64,000 nt of DNA, from contig JAEPNB010000003.1 of assembly GCA_017643645.1 (NCBI GenBank), positions 372,001 through 436,000 of the forward strand. Reading direction: 5' to 3'. The notes under the pieces are model-generated. The model made no database searches, had not been told where the DNA came from, and saw only the letters and a list, made by a program, of their open reading frames with translations. Numbering within the stretch: position 1 is the first letter of the stretch; every line of letters begins with the position of its first letter. Both the position numbers and the translations under genes were made by a program. The stretch is from Balneola sp. GTDB lineage: Bacteria; Bacteroidota; Rhodothermia; Balneolales; Balneolaceae. Below are positions 43,512 to 52,620 of this stretch, piece by piece.

Positions 43512-43754
43512 TTAAATCTCCCTTCGAAGGGAGACGATCATCCAAACGGTTCTTTGGATGATCCGAGGGATGTCGTGAAGTTTATGAACTGGTAAACCGC
43601 ACGACATCCTCCGTCCGGTTTTTACCGCACCAACGAGACGCTGGAGCTTGGTTGGGGCAGATGTATAAGGAATGGCTTTCTCTTTGCGTTCAAAACGGTA
43701 GCATTTTGATACCAGTTCGTCGTAAAGTTTAAGTCGTTCTTCCCATTTAGTCAT
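43512..43754 (-). pseudogene. Truncated TfoX/Sxy N-terminal-like gene, 3' end replaced by repeat R
   Basis: From the ATG at 43754 the first ~38 residues (TKWEERLKLYDELVSKCYRF, then ERKEKAIPYTSA) match the start of a TfoX-like family of about 110-130 residues. After PYTSA the frame runs into an unrelated segment and then repeat R copy 2 (43515-43618) to a stop at 43512, so the conserved remainder is missing. The start overlaps the end of the SRPBCC gene by 8 bp, a former operon. Possibly still translated as a fragment. Confidence 0.6.
43515..43618. repeat. Palindromic dispersed repeat R, copy 2
   Basis: About 104 bp, near-identical to copy 1 at 42858-42959, including both hairpins. It supplies the false C-terminus of the truncated gene 43512-43754. 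Confidence 0.8.
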
Positions 43755-44190
43755 TTCCTTCAACGAACTCTTTAAATTGCTGCATCCATTTGTCACCATG
43801 TTTACGATACATTCCGGGAAACAGAATAGCCATCAGTTTTGGCAACACCCAGTCAATGCGAGTGTATTCAAATTCATAATCATATCTGGTGCTGTTCTCA
43901 TCCAGTGCTGTAAAGTTGCATTTCATGGTATTATCCATGTGTTTGTGATGATAGAAAGCCTCAAATGAGTGAGGAAGATTATTGGAAGTGATGGTTTCAG
44001 TAAGTTCCATTTTTCTCTTTCCATCATCGTAAAACATTTTGGACACGGCTCCATTTTTACCGGATTCTCCGCTGATGAGTTCTTTTCTTTGAAAACCATC
44101 CTGATATTCTTTCAGGTTAGCAGGATCAGCAAAAAGTCTGGCTACCAACTCAATAGGTTTGTTGATTACAATGGATCCTGAATGTTTCAT
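43747..44190 (-). CDS. SRPBCC (START-like) family protein
   Basis: 147 residues with the helix-grip pattern: GSIVINKPIELVARLFADPA at the start, central strands (RKMELTETITSNNLPHSFEA) and a long C-terminal helix (MYRKHGDKWMQQFKEFVEG). The fold binds hydrophobic ligands; the partner is unknown. It leads a pair with the truncated gene behind it. Confidence 0.82.
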   Translation of the reverse strand: MKHSGSIVINKPIELVARLFADPANLKEYQDGFQRKELISGESGKNGAVSKMFYDDGKRKMELTETITSNNLPHSFEAFYHHKHMDNTMKCNFTALDENSTRYDYEFEYTRIDWVLPKLMAILFPGMYRKHGDKWMQQFKEFVEGND

Positions 44191-44257
44191 ACAGACTCCT
44201 TTTTGATCTGATTGAAGTATACTATTTTAAGATAGAATCATTTACTTAATTTCAAAT

Positions 44258-44830
44258 TCAACTTTTTTTAGAACAAGAGATCTTCCAGGTTGGATAAGAA
44301 AACGTTTCTCCAAGATTTACCCATTCACCGATCCATTTAAAGCTTTCATCGGTAATTTCATAGAACGTCAGGCGATAATAACCATCAGTTCCATTTGGGG
44401 CGGCTTGCGGTCTGTAAAGAACGATCTTGCTTTCATCAGTCTTAATGCCTTCCCATGCACTTAACGTCGGTGAGGCCGGCACTGAGGAGTAGTAGTGTAC
44501 ATACCATTTACTGCTGTCAGCATTAAACTGGCGAATACTGCCTGAATGTAGCCCATCTGCTTTAAGTGTTTCATCCTGAACAGCCATGCCATTCATTATG
44601 TATTTCCATTTCCATAGCATTTGCACTTCATCATCCAAGGTGCCGTCAGGAGCTCTGCTTTCAGAAATACATTCACTAACTCCAATTAAAGGAGCAAAAT
44701 CACCGGTTTGTGGAAATGCAGACGGATTTATCTGTCCGTATGGATGCTCTTCGTTTGGTTCGTATTCATATTGAGCTGAAACTGATACAACAGAAAAAGA
44801 AAGGAAGATCAACAGAAATATATTTTTCAT
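44258..44830 (-). CDS. Secreted DUF1579-like protein
   Basis: 190 residues. Signal peptide MKNIFLLIFLSFSVVSVSA-Q. The mature part, with FAPLIGVSECISESRAPDGT, MLWKWKYIMNGMAVQDE, and YRLTFYEITDESFKWIGEW, follows the lipocalin-like DUF1579 pattern in which a W-x-W-x-Y-I-M-x-G strand precedes variable loops. Function unknown. Confidence 0.65.
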   Translation of the reverse strand: MKNIFLLIFLSFSVVSVSAQYEYEPNEEHPYGQINPSAFPQTGDFAPLIGVSECISESRAPDGTLDDEVQMLWKWKYIMNGMAVQDETLKADGLHSGSIRQFNADSSKWYVHYYSSVPASPTLSAWEGIKTDESKIVLYRPQAAPNGTDGYYRLTFYEITDESFKWIGEWVNLGETFSYPTWKISCSKKS

Positions 44831-44900
44831 ACAGGCTGATTGAATTTGTTTGTACTTTAATAAGCAGAATTATTTTATAAGTTTTTTATCGGAAGTGTAA

Positions 44901-46145
44901 ATGTTCGAAAATCAAAGATTACTTATTATCGGGACAGTATGGCCGGAGCCTGAATCTTCAGCAGCCGGCTCCCGGATGATGCAATTGATAGAGTTCTTTC
45001 AGGAAAACGAGTATGAAATTACATTCGCCTGTTCCGCTTCTAATCTGGAATTTTCTGAAGACCTGAACAAGCTTGGGATTAAAACCGAAAGCATCAAAAT
45101 AAATGATTCCGGGTTTGATCGCTTAATAGAGGATCTAAAACCTGATGTTGTGCTTTTTGATCGGTTTATGACTGAAGAGCAATTTGGTTGGCGGGTTTCT
45201 GAGTATTGTCCGGATGCGCTGAAGATACTTGATACCGAAGATTTACATTGCTTGAGGTACGCCCGTCACAAAGCTCTGAAAAACGGCAATGAATTCAAGC
45301 TTGAAGATTTATATTCGGATGAAGCTCGCCGAGAAATTGCTGCTATTTATCGATGTGATATCTCATTGATCATTTCAAAATTTGAATACGAGCTACTCAC
45401 AGATTTTTTCAACATTGACACAGAAATTTTGCATTACCTACCGTTTATGTTTGAAGAACTCGACTCGGATCATCTTTCTGATATTCCGAAATTTGAAGAG
45501 AGGCAGCATTTTATATCGATCGGTAATTTTTTGCATGAACCGAATTGGGATGCCGTGCGATTTCTGAAAGAAGATATCTGGAAACTCATCAGAAAAGAAT
45601 TGCCAGAAGCAGAATTGCATATCTACGGTGCGTATACTTCTTTGAAAGTAGAGCAACTTCATAATAAGAGTGAAGGATTTCTGATAAAGGGGAGAGCAAA
45701 CAGTGCAGAAGAAGTGTTGAAACATGCACGGGTTTTATTGGCACCGTTACGCTTTGGAGCCGGCTTAAAAGGAAAGTTCACGGATGCTATGAAATTTGGA
45801 ACTCCATCAGTTACTACAAAAATCGGGGCTGAAGGAATGAAACCCAGTAAAGGATGGGGAGGAGTGCTGGGGGAAACTCCGGATGAGATCACTCAAAAAG
45901 CCATTCAGTTATATTCGGATAAGTCAGTATGGGTTGAAGCGCAAAAAACAGGGGTTCAGATATTCAACCAGCTGTTTAATAAAGCAAAGCATGGAGAAAG
46001 TTTTGGAGTAAAGATCGCTTCTGTAACCGAAAACCTTCAGGATCATCGAAAGAAAAACTTTATCGGATCTATGTTCCTTCAGAATACTCTTCAAAGTTAT
46101 AAGTACATGAGCAAGTGGATAGAAGAAAAGAATAAAAACTTATAA
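44901..46145 (+). CDS. GT4-type glycosyltransferase
   Basis: 414 residues with a GT-B fold. The N-terminal domain starts LLIIGTVWPEPESSAAGSRM and holds LKILDTEDLHCLRYARH; the C-terminal domain has FISIGNFLHEPNWDAVRFL, EAELHIYGAYTS, and GAGLKGKFTDAMKFGTPSVT with the donor-binding Glu replaced by Asp-Ala. Members transfer sugars from nucleotide donors. No clear polysaccharide cluster lies next to it, so the acceptor is unknown. Confidence 0.82.
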   Translation: MFENQRLLIIGTVWPEPESSAAGSRMMQLIEFFQENEYEITFACSASNLEFSEDLNKLGIKTESIKINDSGFDRLIEDLKPDVVLFDRFMTEEQFGWRVSEYCPDALKILDTEDLHCLRYARHKALKNGNEFKLEDLYSDEARREIAAIYRCDISLIISKFEYELLTDFFNIDTEILHYLPFMFEELDSDHLSDIPKFEERQHFISIGNFLHEPNWDAVRFLKEDIWKLIRKELPEAELHIYGAYTSLKVEQLHNKSEGFLIKGRANSAEEVLKHARVLLAPLRFGAGLKGKFTDAMKFGTPSVTTKIGAEGMKPSKGWGGVLGETPDEITQKAIQLYSDKSVWVEAQKTGVQIFNQLFNKAKHGESFGVKIASVTENLQDHRKKNFIGSMFLQNTLQSYKYMSKWIEEKNKNL

Positions 46146-46187
46146 ATTGATTTATTACTTTCCTGAAACAGCTTTTGATTAAGAGAA

Positions 46188-47042
46188 ATGAGCCGACAAA
46201 GAAATAAAAACAGACTTACCAACGATCTTGATTCAAGTGAAGAAGAAAAAGATTTCTCTGATTCTTATAGTGATGAAGCTCCTAAAGAAAAGCGAAAACC
46301 TTCAGATCCGGAAGATATCTTATCCAAAAGAAACACCTGGGTTATAGGGATCTTCATTGTAGTTGCAGTTTTATGGCGTTTTGAATGGAGTCCAATGAAA
46401 GCGGCTTACGGTATAGGAACTTCTATAACCAATTTATTTGATAGTGAGGAGACTCAGTCTGTTGGTCAGTCTTCCAATTCAGATGCTATGAGTTTAACCC
46501 AGCTTGACTATCTGGATCGTGTAAGGCAATTAGATTTTGGAAGCACACCGTCGACCTCTCAAATTACAACCTTGTACAACAGTGGGGTTTCCATCGACTA
46601 CCTTGAAGCCCTGGATGATGTTGATTATTTGGATGAGCTAAATTATTCCGGTGTAATTGCTCTTAACAGTAATGGAATTACAAGCGATTACATCAACGGT
46701 CTTGAAGATCTGGATTATCTGGAGGAAGTAAATTATTCAGGTGTTATCGGTTTATACACCAGCGGGGTACCGATCAGTTATATTGAGCATTTAGAAAATA
46801 TAGATTATCTGGAAGAGGTGAATTACTCAGGAATCATTGGTTTATATACTTCCGGAGTACCTGAAAGCTATTTGTCTACTTTAGATGATGTAGACTATCT
46901 GGAAGAAGTAAATTATTCCGGGATCATAGGTTTATACACATCAGGGGTATCTGAAGGATTTTTGCAAGCTCTATATCAAAGAGATCTTTTAGACGATATG
47001 AGCTATTCTGAAATCATCCGTTTACACCAAAGTGACGGTTGA
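46188..47042 (+). CDS. Membrane protein with 30-residue tandem repeats
   Basis: 284 residues: an acidic/basic cytoplasmic head, one helix (TWVIGIFIVVAVLWRF, about residues 48-63), a linker and then at least four perfect-length repeats of 30 residues with consensus YLEEVNYSGIIGLYTSGVPE-SYLxxLDDVD, plus partial units at both ends. In DNA this is a 90-bp tandem repeat from about 46627 to 47040. The repeats are probably helical hairpins for protein binding. No family recognised. Confidence 0.8.
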   Translation: MSRQRNKNRLTNDLDSSEEEKDFSDSYSDEAPKEKRKPSDPEDILSKRNTWVIGIFIVVAVLWRFEWSPMKAAYGIGTSITNLFDSEETQSVGQSSNSDAMSLTQLDYLDRVRQLDFGSTPSTSQITTLYNSGVSIDYLEALDDVDYLDELNYSGVIALNSNGITSDYINGLEDLDYLEEVNYSGVIGLYTSGVPISYIEHLENIDYLEEVNYSGIIGLYTSGVPESYLSTLDDVDYLEEVNYSGIIGLYTSGVSEGFLQALYQRDLLDDMSYSEIIRLHQSDG

Positions 47043-47050
47043 TCTGCAAC

Positions 47051-47578
47051 TTATTTAGACTTTTCAATCCTTTCCAGAGACGCTCTGATATCTTTCAAGA
47101 CTTCGAGTACATTTTCAGAATTGTCAGAACTTGTTGCAGATGAGGTATTTTCAGTTACAACGTCTCTTTGGTCGAGCACTTTGTCTCTGAAATCAGACGC
47201 GTTAACTATTCCGATCAAAGACAAGTCTGCTGATGCGGAAGCTGAACTACCGGCAGTCTCAATTTGAAGGATACTTAAACCGAAAGCTTTTAAAAGGGGG
47301 CCTTCTTTAAAAGTAAGATCCTGAATCTTATCTAAAGGAATGGTTTTCTCAGTTCTGAAAATATATCCCTTGTTAAATTTGAGTGAACGGGTTGTAAGTT
47401 CGCAGTGAAGTCTTTCGAAGTATTTATTCACAAAGTAGGATGCGAAGATCAACCAAATTGGTATAAAGGGAATCGTGAATATCATAACAACACACATCAG
47501 CACACCATACCATAAGAGATATGATTTTATCTTTGGATTGAAGCTGGCTTCTAATAAGGTTTTTGCCGGTTCTGTCAT
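47051..47578 (-). CDS. PH-domain (YdbS/bPH2-like) membrane protein
   Basis: 175 residues. Two close helices (YLLWYGVLMCVVMIFTIPFI, IWLIFASYFVNKYF) precede a bacterial PH domain: LHCELTTRSLKFNKGYIFRT, EKTIPLDKIQDLTFKEGPLL. This is the order in YdbS/bPH_2 proteins. The C-terminal ~50 residues form a Ser-rich linker and a coiled-coil helix (NVLEVLKDIRASLERIEKS). Role unknown. Confidence 0.8.
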   Translation of the reverse strand: MTEPAKTLLEASFNPKIKSYLLWYGVLMCVVMIFTIPFIPIWLIFASYFVNKYFERLHCELTTRSLKFNKGYIFRTEKTIPLDKIQDLTFKEGPLLKAFGLSILQIETAGSSASASADLSLIGIVNASDFRDKVLDQRDVVTENTSSATSSDNSENVLEVLKDIRASLERIEKSK

Positions 47579-47657
47579 GTTTTCGAAATTTAATTATATA
47601 AAAAGGCGAGCTTAAAAATAAACCCGCCCTGAGTATAATTAAAAATGTGGTTCAGAA

Positions 47658-48212
47658 CTATTGCTCTTTACTTGCTAATTCATTTTTCGGAATAAAGTCC
47701 ATTGCCGCAGAATTCATACAGTATCTCAATCCTGTAGGTTCGGGGCCGTCATCAAAAACGTGACCTAAATGTCCACCACAATTTGAGCAAACGATCTCAG
47801 TTCTGGTCATAAAGTAGCTTTTATCCACTTCCTCAGCTACCAAAGAGTCTGCCAATGGTTTCCAAAAGCTTGGCCATCCTGAACGACTGTTATATTTATG
47901 TTCAGAACTGTATAGTTTTTGTCCGCATCCGGCACATACATAAAGTCCTTCTTCTTTGTTGTCGTTATACTCGTTAAACCAGGGTGCTTCTGTACCTTTA
48001 CCTCGTAAAATTTTAAATTCTTTAGCTGTTAAAATTTCTTTCCATTCAGCTTCGGTTTTTTGATAAGGGTATTTTTTATCCGGATCGGGTTGTGTTTGAG
48101 TAGCCATAATATTGTCGGTATGATTATGCTCCTGAATAGCATCATCGGAATGTGCTGTTATAAAAAAAAGACCTATAAGAGCTATTGAAACAAATATTGC
48201 TAACGTTTTCAT
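47658..48212 (-). CDS. msrB: Peptide-methionine (R)-S-oxide reductase, exported
   Basis: 184 residues. Signal peptide (MKTLAIFVSIALIGLFFITA), then the MsrB domain: two CxxC zinc pairs (CAGCG and CSNCGG), SGWPSFWKPL, GHLGHVFDDGPEPTG and the catalytic Cys in LRYCMNSAAMDF. It reduces methionine-R-sulfoxide in periplasmic proteins. A lipoprotein box is not evident. Monocistronic by spacing. Confidence 0.93.
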   Translation of the reverse strand: MKTLAIFVSIALIGLFFITAHSDDAIQEHNHTDNIMATQTQPDPDKKYPYQKTEAEWKEILTAKEFKILRGKGTEAPWFNEYNDNKEEGLYVCAGCGQKLYSSEHKYNSRSGWPSFWKPLADSLVAEEVDKSYFMTRTEIVCSNCGGHLGHVFDDGPEPTGLRYCMNSAAMDFIPKNELASKEQ

Positions 48213-48289
48213 AATTATTGTCTGTTTTTAGTTTCATCTAACATAACAATAATACGAACTGAATTGTTTCACAGATTTATAACATCTGA

Positions 48290-49771
48290 TCAATCCCAAC
48301 CGTACTCAAAATCATAGTCGTTGAGAAGAGGTAGGTTTTTTTGTTTGAAAAACCTGACCCCAACAGTAAACCCAACCCACATACGATATTGACGACCTTT
48401 CCATTCGGGACTCCACAAACTATACCAGGTATAATCATTTGCCGTGTTAACTCTGCTAACCTGAATGTTATAACTAGGGCCTCCGTAAAGAGATAAACCT
48501 GAATTAAAGCGATTCCCAATTAAATACTTGTAAGAGAAGATCAGATTCGTCTTTTTTGTCCAATTTTCTTCAAAATGGTGAAGTACTGTAAATTCCTGAT
48601 TCACGAAAAGCTTTTCGCTTTCTATTTTATCAAATGAATCATTGATATTCTTTTCCAAGCCAATACCTAAGCCAAATCGGTAAACATTCCTGTCAAAAGA
48701 GGTATTATAACCCAAAATAGCCATGTTATACACTCTGTGAGTTCCTGTTGTTATACCCATATCAGTAAACCCGGCATCAGAATATCGTATATCGAAGTTT
48801 TTACGACCATTTCCATAAAGGCTTAAAAAACCAACAGAGGCTCCTTCGAAATCTTTGGCAATATTTATAATACCAACCTGAAGGCCGGTAGCTGTTGTAG
48901 CATAGTTGAGGAATCCACCGAATTGAGCACCTTCCATTTCTTGTGTAATATTTGCTCCTGCAGAAATCATTAGCCCTTCCTGATATCTGGAGTAATTTAA
49001 TCCACCTGTAATCATTAAACCACTTGAGTACTCTGATGACACATTAAATAAAGTTGAGATCATCAATCCTTCCATATTATCAGAAGCAACATTACCGCCT
49101 CCGGTAATAAACAAGCCGCTGGCATCTCCTTTGGCTGCATTGAAGACTCCTGAAATCATAAGACCTTCCATGTTATCCAAACCTATATTTCCACCACCTG
49201 TAATCTGTAACCCACTCATTGTTTGTTGAGAAATATTGAACAGACCTGAAATTTGAGCTCCCTCAACATCACCTCTGGCAATATTCGCTCCCAAAGATCC
49301 CTGTAAGCCTGAAAGGTCACCCCGGGCATAATTAAGAGCACCTGCAGCCTGTACTCCTTCAAGGTCATTTTTGCTGATATTGCCAAAACCGGCAATATGA
49401 ATCCCTGAAAGATTTTCGCCGGCATAATTAACAAGACCGGCAATTCCAACTCCTTCAGCATAACCAGTAGTAGCATTTACTAAACCTGCTACCTGAAACC
49501 CTGAGGCATATTCTTTATTATAGTTATAAAGAGTTCCGAGCTCTAAGCCGTTTAAACCTCCATGATAACCACCTAAAAGATTTATGGAATATTTTGCGGT
49601 GTAGTCCGGAGCGGCAATCCCATTGGTGCCAATAGGATTTATTAAGGTAATGCGCCATTTTCGGTACTCCAGATCGCCATAACGGTTTTCATATCTTTGT
49701 GCTTGCAATGAGCTTACAGAAAAACTAAAGAGTAATACTGCTAAAATTGAAAGAGCAAAATGGTTATTCAT
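48290..49771 (-). CDS. Repeat-rich outer-surface protein (LA_2272-like)
   Basis: 493 residues from the ATG at 49771, which gives a signal peptide (MNNHFALSILAVLLFSFSVS). The middle (about residues 80-300) is a chain of ~20-residue repeats of type GLQITGGGNIGLDNMEGLMI and GAQISGLFNISQQTMSGL, the pattern of LA_2272-type surface repeats. The end looks like a short beta-barrel (YKYLIGNRFNSGLSLYGGPS, MWVGFTVGVRFF). Probably an outer-membrane adhesin or structural protein. Confidence 0.75.
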   Translation of the reverse strand: MNNHFALSILAVLLFSFSVSSLQAQRYENRYGDLEYRKWRITLINPIGTNGIAAPDYTAKYSINLLGGYHGGLNGLELGTLYNYNKEYASGFQVAGLVNATTGYAEGVGIAGLVNYAGENLSGIHIAGFGNISKNDLEGVQAAGALNYARGDLSGLQGSLGANIARGDVEGAQISGLFNISQQTMSGLQITGGGNIGLDNMEGLMISGVFNAAKGDASGLFITGGGNVASDNMEGLMISTLFNVSSEYSSGLMITGGLNYSRYQEGLMISAGANITQEMEGAQFGGFLNYATTATGLQVGIINIAKDFEGASVGFLSLYGNGRKNFDIRYSDAGFTDMGITTGTHRVYNMAILGYNTSFDRNVYRFGLGIGLEKNINDSFDKIESEKLFVNQEFTVLHHFEENWTKKTNLIFSYKYLIGNRFNSGLSLYGGPSYNIQVSRVNTANDYTWYSLWSPEWKGRQYRMWVGFTVGVRFFKQKNLPLLNDYDFEYGWD

Positions 49772-49860
49772 AATCGGGTTCGATTTTAAGTTCGAACCCA
49801 ATTACGGTATTCATTTAAAAATGTTACTTTTGGAAATAAAAAAGATCTGATAGAGATAAA

Positions 49861-50367
49861 TCAGATTGGGTATCTTTCATCCAGAATTTCATTCCACATG
49901 GTTACTTCATTCACTTCTGAAAGCAAAGAGTCAGTATCGCCTTCAATAGTAATAGTTTCAATTTTATCTCCCTGTGAAATAGAATTCACGACCTTTTGGT
50001 CTGCCTCTGAAACTACTTTTCCGAATACGGAATGCTTTCCATCCAGCCAGGCTGTTTCGATATGTGTTATGAAAAACTGGCTTCCATTTGTGCCCGGTCC
50101 TGCATTTGCCATTGAGAGCACCCCGGGTGAATCGTGTCTTAATTCGGGATCGAACTCATCTTCAAATGAATAACCAGGACCGCCTCTGCCGTCACCATTA
50201 GGGCATCCGCCTTGGACCATAAAATTATCAATCACCCGATGAAAGGATAAATTATTGTAATAGCCTCTTTGAGACAGGTTTACGAAATTAGCGACTGTTT
50301 TAGGGGTTTTCTGTGGAAAAAGGTTGAGGTTTATATCACCCTTATTGGTTTTGATAATTGCTTTCAT
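49861..50367 (-). CDS. Peptidyl-prolyl cis-trans isomerase, cyclophilin type
   Basis: 168 residues with the whole cyclophilin core: [70 protein letters not shown]. The active-site Arg (FHR) and Gln-Phe pairs are present. It has no signal peptide, so it acts in the cytoplasm. A putative deacylase gene follows it with a 6-bp gap. Confidence 0.94.
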   Translation of the reverse strand: MKAIIKTNKGDINLNLFPQKTPKTVANFVNLSQRGYYNNLSFHRVIDNFMVQGGCPNGDGRGGPGYSFEDEFDPELRHDSPGVLSMANAGPGTNGSQFFITHIETAWLDGKHSVFGKVVSEADQKVVNSISQGDKIETITIEGDTDSLLSEVNEVTMWNEILDERYPI

Positions 50368-50373
50368 TGGATG

Positions 50374-50976
50374 TTATTTAATTATAAGACTTAGAAATAG
50401 AAAATTAGAATCGAGACCCGGATTTTCACTTCCGGTTTGCGCATTAGAAATATGATGAAATTTATATCCTGTTGCCAGGCTAACTGCTTTTGAAAAATGA
50501 GTTTGAATAGTAAATGATGGATCAAAGGTAAAGTTGAGTCTCCTTCCTTTATCAGTCGGGAATGTTGAATCCATTAGAATGAATGAACCTGAAACGCCAA
50601 TCTGGTAAGAAAAAGTTCGATTGATTCTTTTTTCGAATAGAAAACCAATTGGTGAAAACCCTATTCCTTTGCCTTTAACAAATTCATTATTCATATCCCG
50701 TTTGGGATAATCAAAATGAAGAAGAGGAATAATATCAGCTGTGTAAAATAGCAGAGCGTTATCGGGATAAGCTCTTATGGCTTTACGAAAACCAATTCCA
50801 ACAATTGTGGAAGTTGCGTTCTTGGTTTTTCCGAGCAAGAAAACAGAGGTAAACGAATATCCTGACCATACTCTGAATTGTATGGGTTGATCTTTAAGTT
50901 TCTCCTGGGCGAAAGATTTGTTATTTATGGAAAGAATAATAACTATAAATAACAGGGGCTTAATAAAACAACTCAA
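50374..50976 (-). CDS. PagL-like lipid A deacylase (acyloxyacyl hydrolase family)
   Basis: 200 residues. Signal peptide (FIKPLLFIVIILSINNKSFA-Q) and a barrel-like body. The C-terminal block YKFHHISNAQTGSENPGLDS, with His and Ser in HxSN, is the catalytic signature of PagL, which removes the 3-O acyl chain of lipid A in the outer membrane. It overlaps the membrane-protein gene upstream by 4 bp. Confidence 0.82.
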   Translation of the reverse strand: MSCFIKPLLFIVIILSINNKSFAQEKLKDQPIQFRVWSGYSFTSVFLLGKTKNATSTIVGIGFRKAIRAYPDNALLFYTADIIPLLHFDYPKRDMNNEFVKGKGIGFSPIGFLFEKRINRTFSYQIGVSGSFILMDSTFPTDKGRRLNFTFDPSFTIQTHFSKAVSLATGYKFHHISNAQTGSENPGLDSNFLFLSLIIK

Positions 50977-51293
50977 GATTTATTGTGTTTAGTAAGAAGA
51001 AGAATTGAAAGTCCCCAAATTAAAGCCCATGCACCTGCTAAATACCATTTGTGGATATAAATCAGAGCTCCCAGCGAAATGGCATAAATTAAATGATACA
51101 CCCAGTTCGGCGTGTTCGTTTTTGAAGCTCGTTTTTGGAGTGAAGGCATAAATACCGCAAGAATTTTACTAAGAAGTAACAATCCGGTATATACCCATAT
51201 TATTATAAAGGATGTATCGCTTGGTAAGAATATTGTAGAAATAATCACTCCCAGGAATACAAAATCTAAGATAGAATCTTTAAGCCAACTCAT
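50973..51293 (-). CDS. Small four-helix membrane protein
   Basis: 106 residues with four hydrophobic segments (SILDFVFLGVIISTIFLPS, FIIIWVYTGLLLLSKILAVF, WVYHLIYAISLGALIYI, WYLAGAWALIWGLSILLL). No named family. Translation is coupled to the PagL-like gene through an ATGA overlap. Confidence 0.7.
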   Translation of the reverse strand: MSWLKDSILDFVFLGVIISTIFLPSDTSFIIIWVYTGLLLLSKILAVFMPSLQKRASKTNTPNWVYHLIYAISLGALIYIHKWYLAGAWALIWGLSILLLTKHNKS

Positions 51294-51346
51294 ACGCTTT
51301 TTTTTACAAGGTAGCTGTTAATTCAAAAAAGTGACAGTAGTACTTT

Positions 51347-51937
51347 CTATTTTTTTGTAAGTGAAGTTATCCAAAGGATGTCATGGCGGTTAGCCGACTT
51401 ACTTACCTGAGAAGGGGAAGAAGCGGAATTCCAATGCAGACCTTCTTTTGTAGTAACATCCACAATATAGCCCGAGACATGGATAATATGTCCTTCTCTT
51501 AAGCTGAAGAGACTGCTTTTTATATCTTCTGTAGAGGGTACAACATGCCACAGTAAAGTTTGGTTACTTATTATATCAGGATTAAGAGGCAGCCGTATTT
51601 TATTATAGGTGAAGGAACGATCTTTCAGTTTGAAATTGATATAGTCCACATTTTTCTGGTCTGAAACCTGACCCCACCCAGCTAAGATATCATATGTTGA
51701 AAACTCTGACATATTATCGAAAAAGTATCGCGATTTTTCCAGCACACGAACAGAAGCGGTTATCTTTTTATAGGGAGAAAAAGTATTTCCATCAAAAGTG
51801 ATGTCTTTATTGTCGATTAGTTTACTAAACTCAGGTGCTTTTTCAGCTGTTATACCAGGGCCTCTGTTAATTGGAATCTCTGACCACGCCATTATTGATA
51901 ATCCAATTATTACGCAGAGTAATAAATACTTAACCAT
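51347..51937 (-). CDS. Exported or membrane-anchored protein of unknown function
   Basis: 196 residues with one N-terminal hydrophobic segment (MVKYLLLCVIIGLSIMAW). The body contains EIPINRGPGITAEKAPEF, VRVLEKSRYFFDNMSEFS, DILAGWGQVSD and HVVPSTEDIKSSLFSLREGH, and ends in a strand (HDILWITSLTKK). No family recognised with confidence; the beta-rich body could be an OB-fold-type domain. Confidence 0.65.
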   Translation of the reverse strand: MVKYLLLCVIIGLSIMAWSEIPINRGPGITAEKAPEFSKLIDNKDITFDGNTFSPYKKITASVRVLEKSRYFFDNMSEFSTYDILAGWGQVSDQKNVDYINFKLKDRSFTYNKIRLPLNPDIISNQTLLWHVVPSTEDIKSSLFSLREGHIIHVSGYIVDVTTKEGLHWNSASSPSQVSKSANRHDILWITSLTKK

Positions 51938-52007
51938 CTTGTCTCCTTGATTTGTCCTTTTTCTTATAAGAGGATTAAGGGGTACTGTGCGTTACAAAAA
52001 GAAGTGA

Positions 52008-52493
52008 TTAAGAAACGATTTTTTTATAATTGAGGTAGAATTTTTCCAGATCTTCGACATAGAAATTTTGGAGTGCGGGATTTCCGTCTGTCCCTAAAAT
52101 ATCTGAAAAAACAAAGGATTGAACTTGGTTATAATTAAATAATAGTTCCCCGTTTTCAAATATGATACCGTTAATATCATCAAATGAATATTCTAGTTTT
52201 TCGGAACTTAAAAGAATAACATCTCCCAGAAGAAAATGACCCTGTGAGTCTATAAATTGACTCGCTTCTATACTATGACGATGAACAATCTCTTGATTCA
52301 TATATTCTTTTACCGAACTATTCATAACCATATATACTGAAGTTTTAGTGAGGCAAAGTTTAACTTCATTGTACTTATCTTTAATCTCAAAAAAAGCGGG
52401 TTTATCATTTACAGGATCGGTACTATCAGCTAGCAGAGTACTACTGAAAGTAATAATGCAAACGAAAATAAATGAGTGCTTTAAAAATTGCAT
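52008..52493 (-). CDS. Secreted protein of unknown function
   Basis: 161 residues with a signal peptide (MQFLKHSFIFVCIITFSSTL, cleavage near LLA-D). The rest is beta-rich (FFEIKDKYNEVKLCLTKTSV, GHFLLGDVILLSSEKLEYSF) with no recognised motif. It is divergent from the Pel-like operon with a 127-bp gap that must hold both promoters. Confidence 0.65.
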   Translation of the reverse strand: MQFLKHSFIFVCIITFSSTLLADSTDPVNDKPAFFEIKDKYNEVKLCLTKTSVYMVMNSSVKEYMNQEIVHRHSIEASQFIDSQGHFLLGDVILLSSEKLEYSFDDINGIIFENGELLFNYNQVQSFVFSDILGTDGNPALQNFYVEDLEKFYLNYKKIVS

Positions 52494-52620
52494 TTTAAGA
52501 CGTTAATCTATGTACATTGTTATATTCAACTTTATATATGACGTATTAAACATTGAATAGTTTCAACTTATTTTACGTTTTTTAAAATAAAACAAATTCT
52601 GAAGAAAAAAATTAGAATTC

